A stretch of DNA of 40,088 nucleotides from Planctomycetia bacterium (GTDB taxonomy: Bacteria; Planctomycetota; Phycisphaerae; Phycisphaerales; SM1A02). The DNA is taken from positions 1 to 40,088 of the forward strand of contig SYGP01000008.1 in assembly GCA_005799495.1 (NCBI GenBank), in the 5' to 3' direction. Made by a program: the position numbers and the translations under genes. Within the stretch, counting starts at the first letter, position 1. Each line of letters begins with the position of its first letter. This document shows positions 19,001 to 28,433 of the stretch, piece after piece. The notes under the pieces are model-generated. The model had not been told where the DNA came from. It did no database searches and saw nothing but the letters and a program-made list of their open reading frames with translations.

Positions 19001-22000
19001 ATGAGAAAGTTCTCCCGTCTTTTGTTGTGCACCCTCGTGGTTGCGCTGTTCACCGCGATGACTTCGACTGTGTGGGCACAGCAGACACGGTCTGGAAAGG
19101 CAGCCTCCCCCCAAGCTGCGCCCACAGCTGCTTCAAAGAGTGCTGCCAAGGTTGATGCCACAACGGAGCAGGAACTTCGTGAATCGGCCGCCAAGCGACT
19201 TGCCGCACAGCCGACCACACCCACCAAGACCCCGACGAAGGATCCAGGACTGCTGCAGTTGCCGCTCAACCCGCGTACTGGGCAGCCAGTCCACACGGGG
19301 CGCCTCATCGTCATGTTCAAGGAGTCGGCTGGCATTCGAGCCCCGCGCACCGCGGGGCTGGATGTGTCCTCGCTCGGCAAGTCCGACCTTGCCCAGGTTC
19401 AGGCCACCATCGTTCGATATGGAGCCACCATCCGGCAAGCGATCAATGCCGATCCCGGGCAACTGGCTGAACTCCGCGCGCGAGGGCTCGCGCGTTCAGG
19501 AAAGCTTTCGCCCGACCTGGCGTCGATGATGATGATCGAAGGCGTGCCGCCGAGCCAACTCCTCGCCGCGGGCAGGGATTTTCTGGCGATGACGGAAGTC
19601 GAGTGGGTGGAAGTCGAAGGCAAGGTATCGCTCTGCGCACCACAGGGGGGCGGTTGCGGCACTCCTGCACCCACCTGCGGCTTCGGCAGTACGGGCAACG
19701 CTTGGACTGCCTGCCCACAGTGCGGAGTCTGTCAAGACGGTATTGCTTTGCCGTGCGTGTATCCGCACCCGGGCACTGTCGATGACTCAACGCCACCGAA
19801 CCTGGTGGGCAATTGCAGCGATGCACTGACCTGCGAAATCGTCAACGGCGTTCGTCCGACTTGCGCGGTGTGCTGGGATGAAGTGTGTGCAACCTTGGCA
19901 AATCTGCTGGGACCGTCGGGCTTCGGCGGCGATGGCATTTATGACACTTGTTTGCAGACCATCCAAGCTGGCACGACTCCCCCGCCTGGCTACCCGCCAC
20001 CATTTCCCTTCGACTGTGACTGGGATCCGATCGAAGAGTCGATTGTCATCACCAACTCTCCGTTTGAGATTCATGGGCTTGCTGGGAGTTCCAATCCAGA
20101 CTGCTGCCGAGAGGTGTGCTTCCGCGATGTGTCATGCTGCACTGTGAACTGGGACGAGAACTGCGCATCCATCGCGATTGGACTTTACGACTCGTGCTAC
20201 TCGACACCTGGATTGCTGATCAACGGCGGTTCTCCGCAGACTCCGAGCGCCCAAGATCCATCGCCGCTGTTCGACCCCCAAATGTTGGAGGTCCCGCCGC
20301 CCGTTGCAACGGCCGACAGCTTTGCGCTCAGTCTCTACACCACGGCGCAGAAGTTCCCCGACCCCTATGTCGGGCCCAATCCACCGCCGCCCACTCCTCC
20401 GGGCGCTTTCGCACCGTTCATCAATGCCACAGGATTCCGTGGCGGAGGACTCGACCTCGCTGGCTTCCGAAGTTTGCTGAACCAGTTTCCTGGCGACAAT
20501 GGACCGCAACTGCCCACCATCAAGATTGCGGTTGTTGAACCTTCCGCGCTTGTGAGTCACGAGGATCTGATCAGTCCGATTACGGGGCTGTCCAAGGTGG
20601 TCGTCGAACCAGGCCAGACACCCCTCGTGATCAACGATCAATCCGACCCGCCGCCCACCTTCGAGGGCAGTTTCTACACAGCGCCAATGCATGGAACTGC
20701 GACGCTCGGCATCCTTGCGGCGGAGGACAACACCATCGGCGTCACTGGAATTGTGCCAGAAGTCACGACACTGTTCTTCCCGACCGAGTCCTTTGAGGAG
20801 CAGGGGCGTCTGCTGACGGCAATGACCAATGCTGCCATCCGGCTCTCCGACATTTCGACCGCGGATCCAAACCCGGGCAATGTCATGGTCCTGCCAATCG
20901 ACATCGCTGGACAGCCCTTGAATGCATTCGCTGCAACCGCAGCGATCATCACCTCCGCCATGAACAGCGGCGTCACCGTGGTGTTGGCTGCTGGGAACGC
21001 TTCGCAAGCGATCGCAGATCCGATCGCCGGCTCGGAAGCGGCTGTGATTGCAGGCGGAGTGAATCCGGGCTTTCAGTTCACAACGGCTCCCAATGATTTT
21101 CGCGTGTACCCTGGGTTGAACTACTGCCGATCTGGCATCAGCAACTTCAGCGGAACCGCAACCGTCGACATTTCTGGATGGGGGCGCGGTGTTGCAACCC
21201 TCGGATACGGCGACCTGTTCTGTGGACAGAACGCGGGCATTTCGCCAATTCCAGCAGTCCAGGAGTACGAGCAGAATCGCCTTCGCTCTTACACGGCAAC
21301 ATGGGGTGGCACGAGCGCAGGGGCAGCTCAGATTGCTGGAGTTGTTGCACTGATGCAAGCCCTGTCCAAGCAGGTGTATGACGGACTGCCGCTGACGAGC
21401 GCCAATGTCAAAGCATCGTTCCAAGCGCCAGACAGCGCTTCCCCTCAGTGCGGCTTGGCTCCTGGAGGGGCGATCGCGTTCCCCACCCAGAACGGCGCGC
21501 CTGGCGTCCAGATCGGAGACTTGATCGCTGACGGCAGCGAAGATCTGGCGCTTGTCGGCGGATTCCCTGCGATGCGTCGGCTTGGAACCAATGTCATCAC
21601 AGGCAACTTCTTCACGAACAATCAGTGCGAGTTCCAGATTGTCACTGGAACGCTCATCAGCGGTTCACAGTTGAGCATTCGTGAGATTGACAACAAGTTC
21701 GTCAAGACAATCACGGCTCGGCCGAGCGGCGCCGCCTCCTCGGGTCTTGGGCCCCCGCTGTTCTATCCGACCTCCAAGCGGGTACTTGACATGCAGGTCG
21801 TGCGGACGACCCCGCTGAACGATGTCAACGATCTCACGCAGGTCTCCGTGCGCGTGGTCGGCCAAACAGTCTCAGCACCCAGCGGGCTCGTGATGGTCTT
21901 CATCTACAACGCCGTGACCAATCGCTGGGTGGTGATGCCTCCTTATGTCGGACAGATGACATCGGGTGGCGCGCCCATTGGGCAGTTCATCCTTCCTGCG

Positions 22001-22183
22001 TGCATCGAGCCCTCGTATGTGGGCATTCCAAACGGAGCGGGCGTTGATATTGCCACGCGTGTTGTTGTGCTGCCTATCAGCGGATTTGGACAGACCCAGA
22101 TTTGGATCGACCAGATCGAGATTCTGTTCAACGATCCCCTTGGCGATGTTGGGCAGCCTTGTGGCGGCGGAAATGGCGGCTGA
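19001..22183 (+). CDS. Secreted subtilisin-like (S8) protein with Glu at the catalytic Asp position
   Basis: 1060 residues. Signal peptide about 1-30 (MRKFSRLLLCTLVVALF, cleavage near VWA-QQ). A propeptide-like region (about 95-210) follows, then two Cys-rich repeats of the C..VC..CC..WD..C..A kind (about 270-300 and 365-400), a Pro-rich linker, and a subtilase-like domain from about 505. Its His is H564 (PMHGTATLGILAA), the oxyanion Asn is N666 (VVLAAGN) and the nucleophile S772 (GGTSAGAAQIAGVVALM). The strand that normally ends in Asp reads IAVVEPSALVSHEDL, giving E513. About 270 further residues form a beta-rich C-terminus ending in a Gly-rich tail. ATG 19001 is preferred over TTG 18989. 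Activity is uncertain; it could be weakly active or a binding protein. Confidence 0.85.
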   Translation: MRKFSRLLLCTLVVALFTAMTSTVWAQQTRSGKAASPQAAPTAASKSAAKVDATTEQELRESAAKRLAAQPTTPTKTPTKDPGLLQLPLNPRTGQPVHTGRLIVMFKESAGIRAPRTAGLDVSSLGKSDLAQVQATIVRYGATIRQAINADPGQLAELRARGLARSGKLSPDLASMMMIEGVPPSQLLAAGRDFLAMTEVEWVEVEGKVSLCAPQGGGCGTPAPTCGFGSTGNAWTACPQCGVCQDGIALPCVYPHPGTVDDSTPPNLVGNCSDALTCEIVNGVRPTCAVCWDEVCATLANLLGPSGFGGDGIYDTCLQTIQAGTTPPPGYPPPFPFDCDWDPIEESIVITNSPFEIHGLAGSSNPDCCREVCFRDVSCCTVNWDENCASIAIGLYDSCYSTPGLLINGGSPQTPSAQDPSPLFDPQMLEVPPPVATADSFALSLYTTAQKFPDPYVGPNPPPPTPPGAFAPFINATGFRGGGLDLAGFRSLLNQFPGDNGPQLPTIKIAVVEPSALVSHEDLISPITGLSKVVVEPGQTPLVINDQSDPPPTFEGSFYTAPMHGTATLGILAAEDNTIGVTGIVPEVTTLFFPTESFEEQGRLLTAMTNAAIRLSDISTADPNPGNVMVLPIDIAGQPLNAFAATAAIITSAMNSGVTVVLAAGNASQAIADPIAGSEAAVIAGGVNPGFQFTTAPNDFRVYPGLNYCRSGISNFSGTATVDISGWGRGVATLGYGDLFCGQNAGISPIPAVQEYEQNRLRSYTATWGGTSAGAAQIAGVVALMQALSKQVYDGLPLTSANVKASFQAPDSASPQCGLAPGGAIAFPTQNGAPGVQIGDLIADGSEDLALVGGFPAMRRLGTNVITGNFFTNNQCEFQIVTGTLISGSQLSIREIDNKFVKTITARPSGAASSGLGPPLFYPTSKRVLDMQVVRTTPLNDVNDLTQVSVRVVGQTVSAPSGLVMVFIYNAVTNRWVVMPPYVGQMTSGGAPIGQFILPACIEPSYVGIPNGAGVDIATRVVVLPISGFGQTQIWIDQIEILFNDPLGDVGQPCGGGNGG

Positions 22184-22490
22184 TTCATCCGATGGAACGG
22201 CGAAATCCGACAGTCTCACTTGACTTTCCTGGCACTCAAGCCATCTTGACTCCGTTGATCTGCGGGGCGTCGCAGGTTCAGCTCCCCCAAGCCGCAACGA
22301 ATCACCGTGCTTTGGCGCGGCGTTTCAGGGCGGCGAGGGCGGTGTCTGGATCTCCGCTTGGCATGGACCCTTCACACCTTCGATTGGAACGGCATCACCA
22401 TTTGCGTGGTGGGTTCGGACGGTCGGTGACTTGGTCAGTTTCGGCGACAAAGCCCTCTGCGCATCGCGAACAACCCTGGAATGGACTTCA
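22184..22490 (+). other. 307-bp intergenic region, no gene recognised
   Basis: This separates two secreted protease-like genes. Short open frames here have no recognisable similarity or signal peptide. No tRNA, strong hairpin plus T-run, or convincing -35/-10 pair is seen; TTGACT near 22217 lacks a matching -10. It probably holds the promoter and leader of the downstream metalloprotease gene. Confidence 0.5.
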
Positions 22491-25400
22491 ATGAGGACTC
22501 AGAACACCATGCGACTCACCCGCTCCATGTGCTCCGCTCTCGTGCTCGCCTCCTTTGCAGTCACGGCGCTCTCGGTCGCGAGCGACAAGAGTTCGTTGCC
22601 TCTGCGCGCACCTTCTCTCGATGCCACGGGGAGATCTCCTGCAGCGGTTTCGAAGGAGGATCGTGTGAATGGCCTCAACTTGAACGAGATCAAGGTGAAG
22701 GCACTTCAAGGGGCGATGCCTCAGCCTGGACCCTCGAGACCAGACCTTGCATCGATGGGCGTGTCCGGGGCTGGCATGCCGAACCTGACTGCCGAACAGG
22801 TGCGCCGCTGGAAGATTGGTGATGAGATTTCACTTGCCACGCCGGAGGGGCAGACCATTGACTTGCGCGTGACGCGGCGCGCGTGGACGGCTGCAGATGA
22901 GGCGCAGGTGTACCTCGGTCGCACCGATACTGCCAACTCGATCTACGGCATTGTCTGCCAGATTGGGCCGCGACTCGCGGGCTATGTACTCGCCCGATCT
23001 GGTGCGGCGTATGCCATTACTGCGGCTGATGGTGGCACCTACCGCCTGACTCGCCGTCCCGACTATGGACAACTCGAGTGTGGTGTCGGTCGTGAACTCA
23101 AACGGCACCCCGATCAGGGGATGTACGGGGGCTCCAAGGGCCCATTCATGGGTGGCGAACTCGCCGGTTTGGCGGGTGAAGGGGCGAATGAAGGCGGCGT
23201 TGCTGGCGCCGTGACCCCCTGCCCCCCTGAAGTGGCCCCCATTGGCATTCCGGCAGGGTTGGTGAAGGACAGCGGGATCATCATTGATGTGTTGTTTGTT
23301 TTCTCCGTGGATGCTGACGAGTTCATCCGAGAAGGCGGATCGACTCCGTATGACCAAGCCGTTGCAACGGTCGCCCAGGCAAATCTTGCGCTGTTCACGT
23401 CAACTGAGCAAGGCGGCGCTGAATTCAACGGAGCCGATCTCAACAATAACCTCAATAACAACTGTGGTTACGGGTCATATCCCGAGCCTGGCACCGTGAC
23501 CAATCCCCCTGCGGTCGGTCCGCCCGCTCCACAACCCCCCGCTTCATGCGTTGGTACCGAACAACTGGCTTACCACGAAGCTCGTCCAGGCGTGACGCCT
23601 GCGGAGGAAGAGGTCTGTTTGCCTCGCCTGCGACTGGTGGGCGCGCTGGTGTGCGATGGGTTCTTTGGTCAGGAGGAACCGTTCGTCAGTACGGGATATG
23701 GCATTGACCTTGACCGTCTGCAAACGAATGGTGACGGTTATCTCGACTATGTCCTGGACTGGCGAGACGCGCTCGGTGCAGACGAAGTCGCCCTCGTTGG
23801 CACGAACTATGGATCGGATAGTGCATTCGTTGGATTGGCAAGCGTCATGGTGGATGCGAACAACGTGGCACAAGGGCTCGCTGGGCTCAGCGTCCCTGCA
23901 AATCCGCACCCAATCGTTGATTCCACGAATCCCCTGTCCGCGCCCGCGGGTGGGATCGTGGGGCCATCCGATGTTTCCACGCTGCAGGCGTTCTCCGAGA
24001 GGCCATTTTGCCTGCTCGACGCGACCATCCTGGGGGATCTTGTTTACGCGCATGAACTGGGCCACAACTTTGGCTGCCAACACAACCACGAAGCACCCTC
24101 TGCCGAGCCTGGTGATGCTCTGTTCCCGGATTCCTTTGGGTTTGGCGACGATGATTGGCGAACTGTGATGGCCTACGCGGCCGGGGCGAATGTGCGACTG
24201 CCAGGATTCAGCAATCCGACCAAGACTTGGGCGGACTACGGCGGCGATCCCGACGATAATCAGGAAGCGGGAGTGGAGTTCGATTTCGAGTGCACCCAAC
24301 TCGATGGAGATGGCACAGACGCCGAGTACATCGAAGAGTCGGGCGTCACACTCCCTGGAGAAGATCCCTGCACAAACACGACCGATGACGCGCCCCATGA
24401 CCCTGCCGCAATGGTTGTCGCGTCTGACGCGCGAATCGAGGACGCTGCAGAGGACCGCGCGAACAATGCGAGGTCGATCTCGCAGGTGAAGTTCGACTTT
24501 GCGAAGTTCCGCTGCAGCATTTTTCCCGTCGTCGATTGCAATGACAATGAGATCGATGACTATGTGGAAGCGGTCGATGGGCAGATTGGGGGCGGCACCT
24601 CGAGTGGGGCCGACTGCAACGGCGACGGGATTCCGGATGCATGCCAAGTTGCTGTGGAAGATCCTGGCATCCCCAGTCCGCTCGATTGCAACCAGAACGA
24701 GGTGCCAGACTCCTGCGATATCGCGAATGGCGACAGTCAGGACTTGAACAACAACGGCGTGCCCGACGAGTGCGAAGACTCCCTCCTGGCATTCTTTGAA
24801 GGCTTCGAAACTCAGGTGTACGGCGCCCAGGATGGCCAGCTCGAGATCGCGCGGGTCAGTGCGACGGCCCTCGCTGAACTGCGAGTCGATGACCCGAAGT
24901 TTCCTGAGTTCTTCGCCACCATCGAGACGCAAGATCAGAACGAAGACACGGTCACCGGAGGCTTCATCTACACCGACAACATTCCATCGATCTTCCAGTA
25001 CGGGCTCGGGGAAAACGGCTCATTCGGTCAGTGGGGAGGCATCCTTGGCCAAGGCTTCGCGACTGCATTTGGTTCGCGCGGCTATGGGCAGCGCTTGGTC
25101 TTCAACGGAACCACTGGCGAGTTCCCTTCAGGCGACAGCGCGACGAACGCGAGCGGCGTCACGATCATCCGCACCTATCGGCCTGTGAAGGAGGCGCGCT
25201 TCTTCATGAACGCGTTCGATTTCAAGACCTACTTTGACCTTGAGAACCTGTACCCAGGAACTTTCCCCGGTCTGGCAGACCATCCATACCTCGAAGCAAA
25301 TGCAATTGTCGTGGAGGGGCTGTTGAACACTCCCGCAGGGCTCGAGCAGAAGTTTGTGCAGGTGTATGACATGCGAGCGATCCAGACACCGTTGTATTCG

Positions 25401-25790
25401 ACTGGCTTCCCCAGCACGACAATCGAGGGTGGACCCGTACGAGTCGCTCAGCCCTTCGGATCGGAAATCGATCCAGACTTCGAGTTTGATGAGATCCGTA
25501 TCAGTGGCGCATTTGTGGTCATTGACAATGTGTCATTTGACCTTGGGCAAGAGTTTGCTTCATGCCCTGCAGACATCGCTGGTGGCATCCCTCAAGCAGG
25601 TCTTCCAACACCTGATGGACGGGTGGCAGCGGATGACCTTGTATTCGTTCTTGGTGTGTTCGGCAACGATCCAAACGACAATCCCCTGGCTGAGATCGCA
25701 GATCTTGACAGCGATGGCGATGTGGATTCTGCCGACCTGCTTGAGATTCTCGCTGCCTGGGGCAGTTGCCCTGGTGGATCTGGAGGTTGA
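22491..25790 (+). CDS. Secreted metzincin-type metalloprotease with dockerin-like C-terminus
   Basis: 1099 residues. Signal peptide about 1-30 (ATG 22491; ATG 22509 also possible). A propeptide-like region precedes a zinc protease domain with HELGHNFGCQH (zinc ligands H521, H525, H531; base E522) and a downstream Met-turn TVMAY (M560). This is the metzincin plan of the reprolysin/M12B and M43-like families. Three DCN-x-N/D-x-x-(P)D repeats (about 682-762) follow, of the kind abundant in Phycisphaerales secreted proteins and perhaps Ca-binding. Next is a domain of about 260 residues that I do not recognise. The end is dockerin-like (from C1025): CPADI, DGRVAADDLVFVLGVFG, DLDSDGDVDSADLLEILAAWG, CPGG. 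Active-site residues are intact, so it should be a functional secreted protease, possibly anchored through the tail. Confidence 0.88.
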   Translation: MRTQNTMRLTRSMCSALVLASFAVTALSVASDKSSLPLRAPSLDATGRSPAAVSKEDRVNGLNLNEIKVKALQGAMPQPGPSRPDLASMGVSGAGMPNLTAEQVRRWKIGDEISLATPEGQTIDLRVTRRAWTAADEAQVYLGRTDTANSIYGIVCQIGPRLAGYVLARSGAAYAITAADGGTYRLTRRPDYGQLECGVGRELKRHPDQGMYGGSKGPFMGGELAGLAGEGANEGGVAGAVTPCPPEVAPIGIPAGLVKDSGIIIDVLFVFSVDADEFIREGGSTPYDQAVATVAQANLALFTSTEQGGAEFNGADLNNNLNNNCGYGSYPEPGTVTNPPAVGPPAPQPPASCVGTEQLAYHEARPGVTPAEEEVCLPRLRLVGALVCDGFFGQEEPFVSTGYGIDLDRLQTNGDGYLDYVLDWRDALGADEVALVGTNYGSDSAFVGLASVMVDANNVAQGLAGLSVPANPHPIVDSTNPLSAPAGGIVGPSDVSTLQAFSERPFCLLDATILGDLVYAHELGHNFGCQHNHEAPSAEPGDALFPDSFGFGDDDWRTVMAYAAGANVRLPGFSNPTKTWADYGGDPDDNQEAGVEFDFECTQLDGDGTDAEYIEESGVTLPGEDPCTNTTDDAPHDPAAMVVASDARIEDAAEDRANNARSISQVKFDFAKFRCSIFPVVDCNDNEIDDYVEAVDGQIGGGTSSGADCNGDGIPDACQVAVEDPGIPSPLDCNQNEVPDSCDIANGDSQDLNNNGVPDECEDSLLAFFEGFETQVYGAQDGQLEIARVSATALAELRVDDPKFPEFFATIETQDQNEDTVTGGFIYTDNIPSIFQYGLGENGSFGQWGGILGQGFATAFGSRGYGQRLVFNGTTGEFPSGDSATNASGVTIIRTYRPVKEARFFMNAFDFKTYFDLENLYPGTFPGLADHPYLEANAIVVEGLLNTPAGLEQKFVQVYDMRAIQTPLYSTGFPSTTIEGGPVRVAQPFGSEIDPDFEFDEIRISGAFVVIDNVSFDLGQEFASCPADIAGGIPQAGLPTPDGRVAADDLVFVLGVFGNDPNDNPLAEIADLDSDGDVDSADLLEILAAWGSCPGGSGG

Positions 25791-25852
25791 TTCGTTCTCG
25801 TGACTTCCCTGCGCATCCCACGCAATCGCTGATCTGAATTGAAAGACTACAT

Positions 25853-27691
25853 ATGCTGATCTCCGCAACACTTGCCACAGAACTGCTCCTGCTCACAGCG
25901 GCTTCGGACCAACTCACGGCTGCTCCCCGCCAAGACGCCGTCCTCGTCAGTTACGACCGGGTTGCCCGCGGATCCCAAACAACACTGACGGTCTCAACGC
26001 CGATCGCCGGTGAGGGCGCCCCTGTCAGCTTGGGTGAACTGCGAAACATGGTGGCGGTGACTGAGCAGGCCGTTCGCTCTCCGCGCTTCGAGTTGATGGT
26101 GGACAACACCATCGGTGGCATCTCGTGGGAAGAGCACCAGAAGGCGGCCGCAGGTTCAGCAGAGGGAGGCATTGCGGGCGGACCAGTCGAGCCATTCAAT
26201 CTTCGGCTGCTTCTCACAAGTGCATCCATCGTTCCTCCCACGCAAGTCGAAGGACTCGCCTCGGCGCTTGCTGCAGTTGAGCAGTACATGGAGCAGCACA
26301 TTCAATCGTTCGACATCACGGTGACCTTGCGTGTTGCCTATGTGCCCATCACCGCCGGACGGCTCGGATTCACGACAGCTCGGTATTCCATTGAAAAGTA
26401 CTCCGATGTCGCCGATGCAATCGATCGAGCTAGCCTGAACGAACTCGAAAACACACCGGTGCCCGTTCGCGCCTCCGTTCCCATTCGGTACAGCGGCGTA
26501 TCGACTGCGGCAACGCAGGAGAACCGAGTGTTTGTGACGCGGCCACTCAAGGTGGCTCTCGGGCTGCCTGAGGCGGGCGGCATCAGTGCGCCAGCCGATG
26601 ATGGCACCGTCTCGCTCAACTCCGCGATTCAGTGGGACTTTGATCCGCAGGACGGGCTGCGCTTCGGCACGGGCTATCTGTACTCGTTCCAAGACCACCT
26701 GATTCGAGAGATTGTTCAGGCCATGGGCTTTGTTGCGGGCGCTGACTTTCTCGTCCGCGACTGCACAGTCATGGACTTGTTCCGCTTTCAGGCAGACGCC
26801 ATCGCTCCCACCTACTTGATCGCATCCAACACAAATGTCTTTGGAGGTGCGCCGCCTGTGACGTGTGCCCAGTTTTCTACGCTCCACGAGCAAGGCTTGG
26901 TCGGTGGCGAATCAGTCCTCGGGGCGCTCGACTACAACCCTGGCCTCAACAAGACTCTCATCGCCAATTGGATTCAACTCAATCCCGCCAACACGGCAGA
27001 ACAGCTTCTCGGGGCGGCAACCGCAGCGGTGGGAGATACTCCGAACTCACTCGAGTTTCTTCAGCATCAGATCGCGGGAAACCCTGGTTCCAACACCAAC
27101 GTCTTTGACGACGCCGAGATTCTTCCCGCCATTCCTGCCGCACAGCGGACAGTCGGGTACCCGGATGGTGCGGTGCAGACCATCGCGACGGTTGGGGCTG
27201 GTGCCGGAGCTCGATGCGCCATTGTTGATTTCCGTGCAAGGGTCCCGGCAGTGGCTGGACCCCCCGCCGTTGCTCAGTTGAACCGCGACTTCCGAGGAGC
27301 GATGCCGCGAACCGTTGCACGAAACACGGTGGCCAACACTTCAATCCTGAATTTCATGGTCGACACATCAGGTTCTTCGGACGACTTTGAGATGGAGATG
27401 TACGACGGGTCGCCTGTCCGCGGCGCATTCATCAAGCAGAATGAGCTGGGCGACCTTGGTACTCGGTGTCTGCTGGGCAAGGAGATTGGGCGTGGAGTCA
27501 CCTATTTCAGCCGAGATCCTTGCTCATACATCTCCTCCCCGCTCGATCTCACCCCGCTCGGGAAACTTCCAGACTTTCTCTCGGCGCGCGAGTGGCTCGC
27601 GCTCGATATGTTTGGGTGGAGTATCGACCTGAGCACGCTTGATGAGACCGACGAGGGCGATACTTCCGTAGATCTCAATTGCGAACCGTAA
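25853..27691 (+). CDS. Secreted metalloprotease-like protein with lost zinc site
   Basis: 612 residues. The N-terminus MLISATLATELLLLTAASDQL resembles a weak signal peptide lacking a positive n-region. The middle and C-terminal architecture (HLIREIVQAMGFVAGADF, then CTVMDLFRF; later YPDGAVQTIATVGAGAG and a C-terminal LDMFGWSID) recalls, from memory, a family of secreted metalloproteases with a conserved HEIGHALGF-type helix followed by a DLFRFR motif. Here the helix reads R285-E-I-V-Q289-AMGF: both zinc-binding histidines are gone while the flanking residues are kept. The changes need several substitutions, so they are not a base-calling error. The protein is intact over 600 codons and therefore probably still selected, for example as a binding protein or inhibitor. 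It follows the metzincin gene by 62 bp. Confidence 0.75.
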   Translation: MLISATLATELLLLTAASDQLTAAPRQDAVLVSYDRVARGSQTTLTVSTPIAGEGAPVSLGELRNMVAVTEQAVRSPRFELMVDNTIGGISWEEHQKAAAGSAEGGIAGGPVEPFNLRLLLTSASIVPPTQVEGLASALAAVEQYMEQHIQSFDITVTLRVAYVPITAGRLGFTTARYSIEKYSDVADAIDRASLNELENTPVPVRASVPIRYSGVSTAATQENRVFVTRPLKVALGLPEAGGISAPADDGTVSLNSAIQWDFDPQDGLRFGTGYLYSFQDHLIREIVQAMGFVAGADFLVRDCTVMDLFRFQADAIAPTYLIASNTNVFGGAPPVTCAQFSTLHEQGLVGGESVLGALDYNPGLNKTLIANWIQLNPANTAEQLLGAATAAVGDTPNSLEFLQHQIAGNPGSNTNVFDDAEILPAIPAAQRTVGYPDGAVQTIATVGAGAGARCAIVDFRARVPAVAGPPAVAQLNRDFRGAMPRTVARNTVANTSILNFMVDTSGSSDDFEMEMYDGSPVRGAFIKQNELGDLGTRCLLGKEIGRGVTYFSRDPCSYISSPLDLTPLGKLPDFLSAREWLALDMFGWSIDLSTLDETDEGDTSVDLNCEP

Positions 27692-27704
27692 GGCGCGCAC
27701 TGTC

Positions 27705-28433
27705 TTGAGCGCCTCAAGGGTTGGCGACCGACGATCGGTGACCGCTCCGTGCGGTTGGTTGTCTCCGCTCCTGCTATCGCGCTCGGTACCGCACTGGTGT
27801 GGTGTCTGCGTCGGATTGTCCGATGCCTCACTTGCAAGCGAACTCGGCGGTCCCACCGCTCAGCTTTGCCGTGCGAAACAAGTTCATGGATCGCGGTGGA
27901 TCCACGCCAACCGTTGCCTTGGCGCTCGCTCCGAGGCCGATGCAGTCGTGAGTGCGGACACCACGCTTGTTGCGGCAGTGTCCACCGCAGACTGCTGCCC
28001 TGTGTTGGTGGCGTGCCTTGCATCAGGATGCGTTGCAGCCATTCACGCGGGGTGGCGAGGACTCGCCTCGGATGTGATCGGTGCGACAGTGGGCGGCATG
28101 ACGCTGGAGTACGGAGCCCAGCCAAGCCACATGGTGGCAGCCATCGGACCGTGTGCGTCCGGACAGCTCTATGAGGTCGGCACGGATGTCATCCGCGCAT
28201 TTGAATCGCGCGGGCTGTCGAGCGCTCTCAGCGTTCCTGAGGGAACGCGATCGGGACACGCGTTTGCCGACTGCTCTCAGGCTGCTCGCATCCTCCTGCA
28301 GCGAGCGGGAGTGCCAGCTGAATCGGTCGAGAACGAGGCACCCTGCACCATCAGCGACCCTCGGTTTCCCAGCTACCGACGGGAGCCATCGAATCCTGCG
28401 CGCATGACGAGCGCCATTGCATGCCGACGGTGA
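27705..28433 (+). CDS. YfiH/PgeF family protein (Cu-oxidase_4, multicopper polyphenol oxidase-like)
   Basis: A 242-residue member of the family earlier called laccase-like or DUF152. Members have been described as purine nucleoside phosphorylase/adenosine deaminase-like and, in E. coli, as clearing wrongly built UDP-MurNAc peptides. The zinc ligands are H61 (AKQVHG), C97 (TADCCPVLV) and H114 (AAIHAGWRGLA), with AAIGPCASGQLYEVG and the final FPSYRRE intact. The N-terminus is shorter and odder than usual. The TTG start at 27705 is a guess; GTG 27738 also works. It lies 13 bp after the metalloprotease-like gene on the same strand. Confidence 0.86.
   Translation: MSASRVGDRRSVTAPCGWLSPLLLSRSVPHWCGVCVGLSDASLASELGGPTAQLCRAKQVHGSRWIHANRCLGARSEADAVVSADTTLVAAVSTADCCPVLVACLASGCVAAIHAGWRGLASDVIGATVGGMTLEYGAQPSHMVAAIGPCASGQLYEVGTDVIRAFESRGLSSALSVPEGTRSGHAFADCSQAARILLQRAGVPAESVENEAPCTISDPRFPSYRREPSNPARMTSAIACRR

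Noticed and set aside
22212-22250. TTGACT near 22217 as a -35 box for the metzincin gene
   Set aside because: No acceptable -10 at 16-18 bp, and it lies about 270 bp from the start codon.
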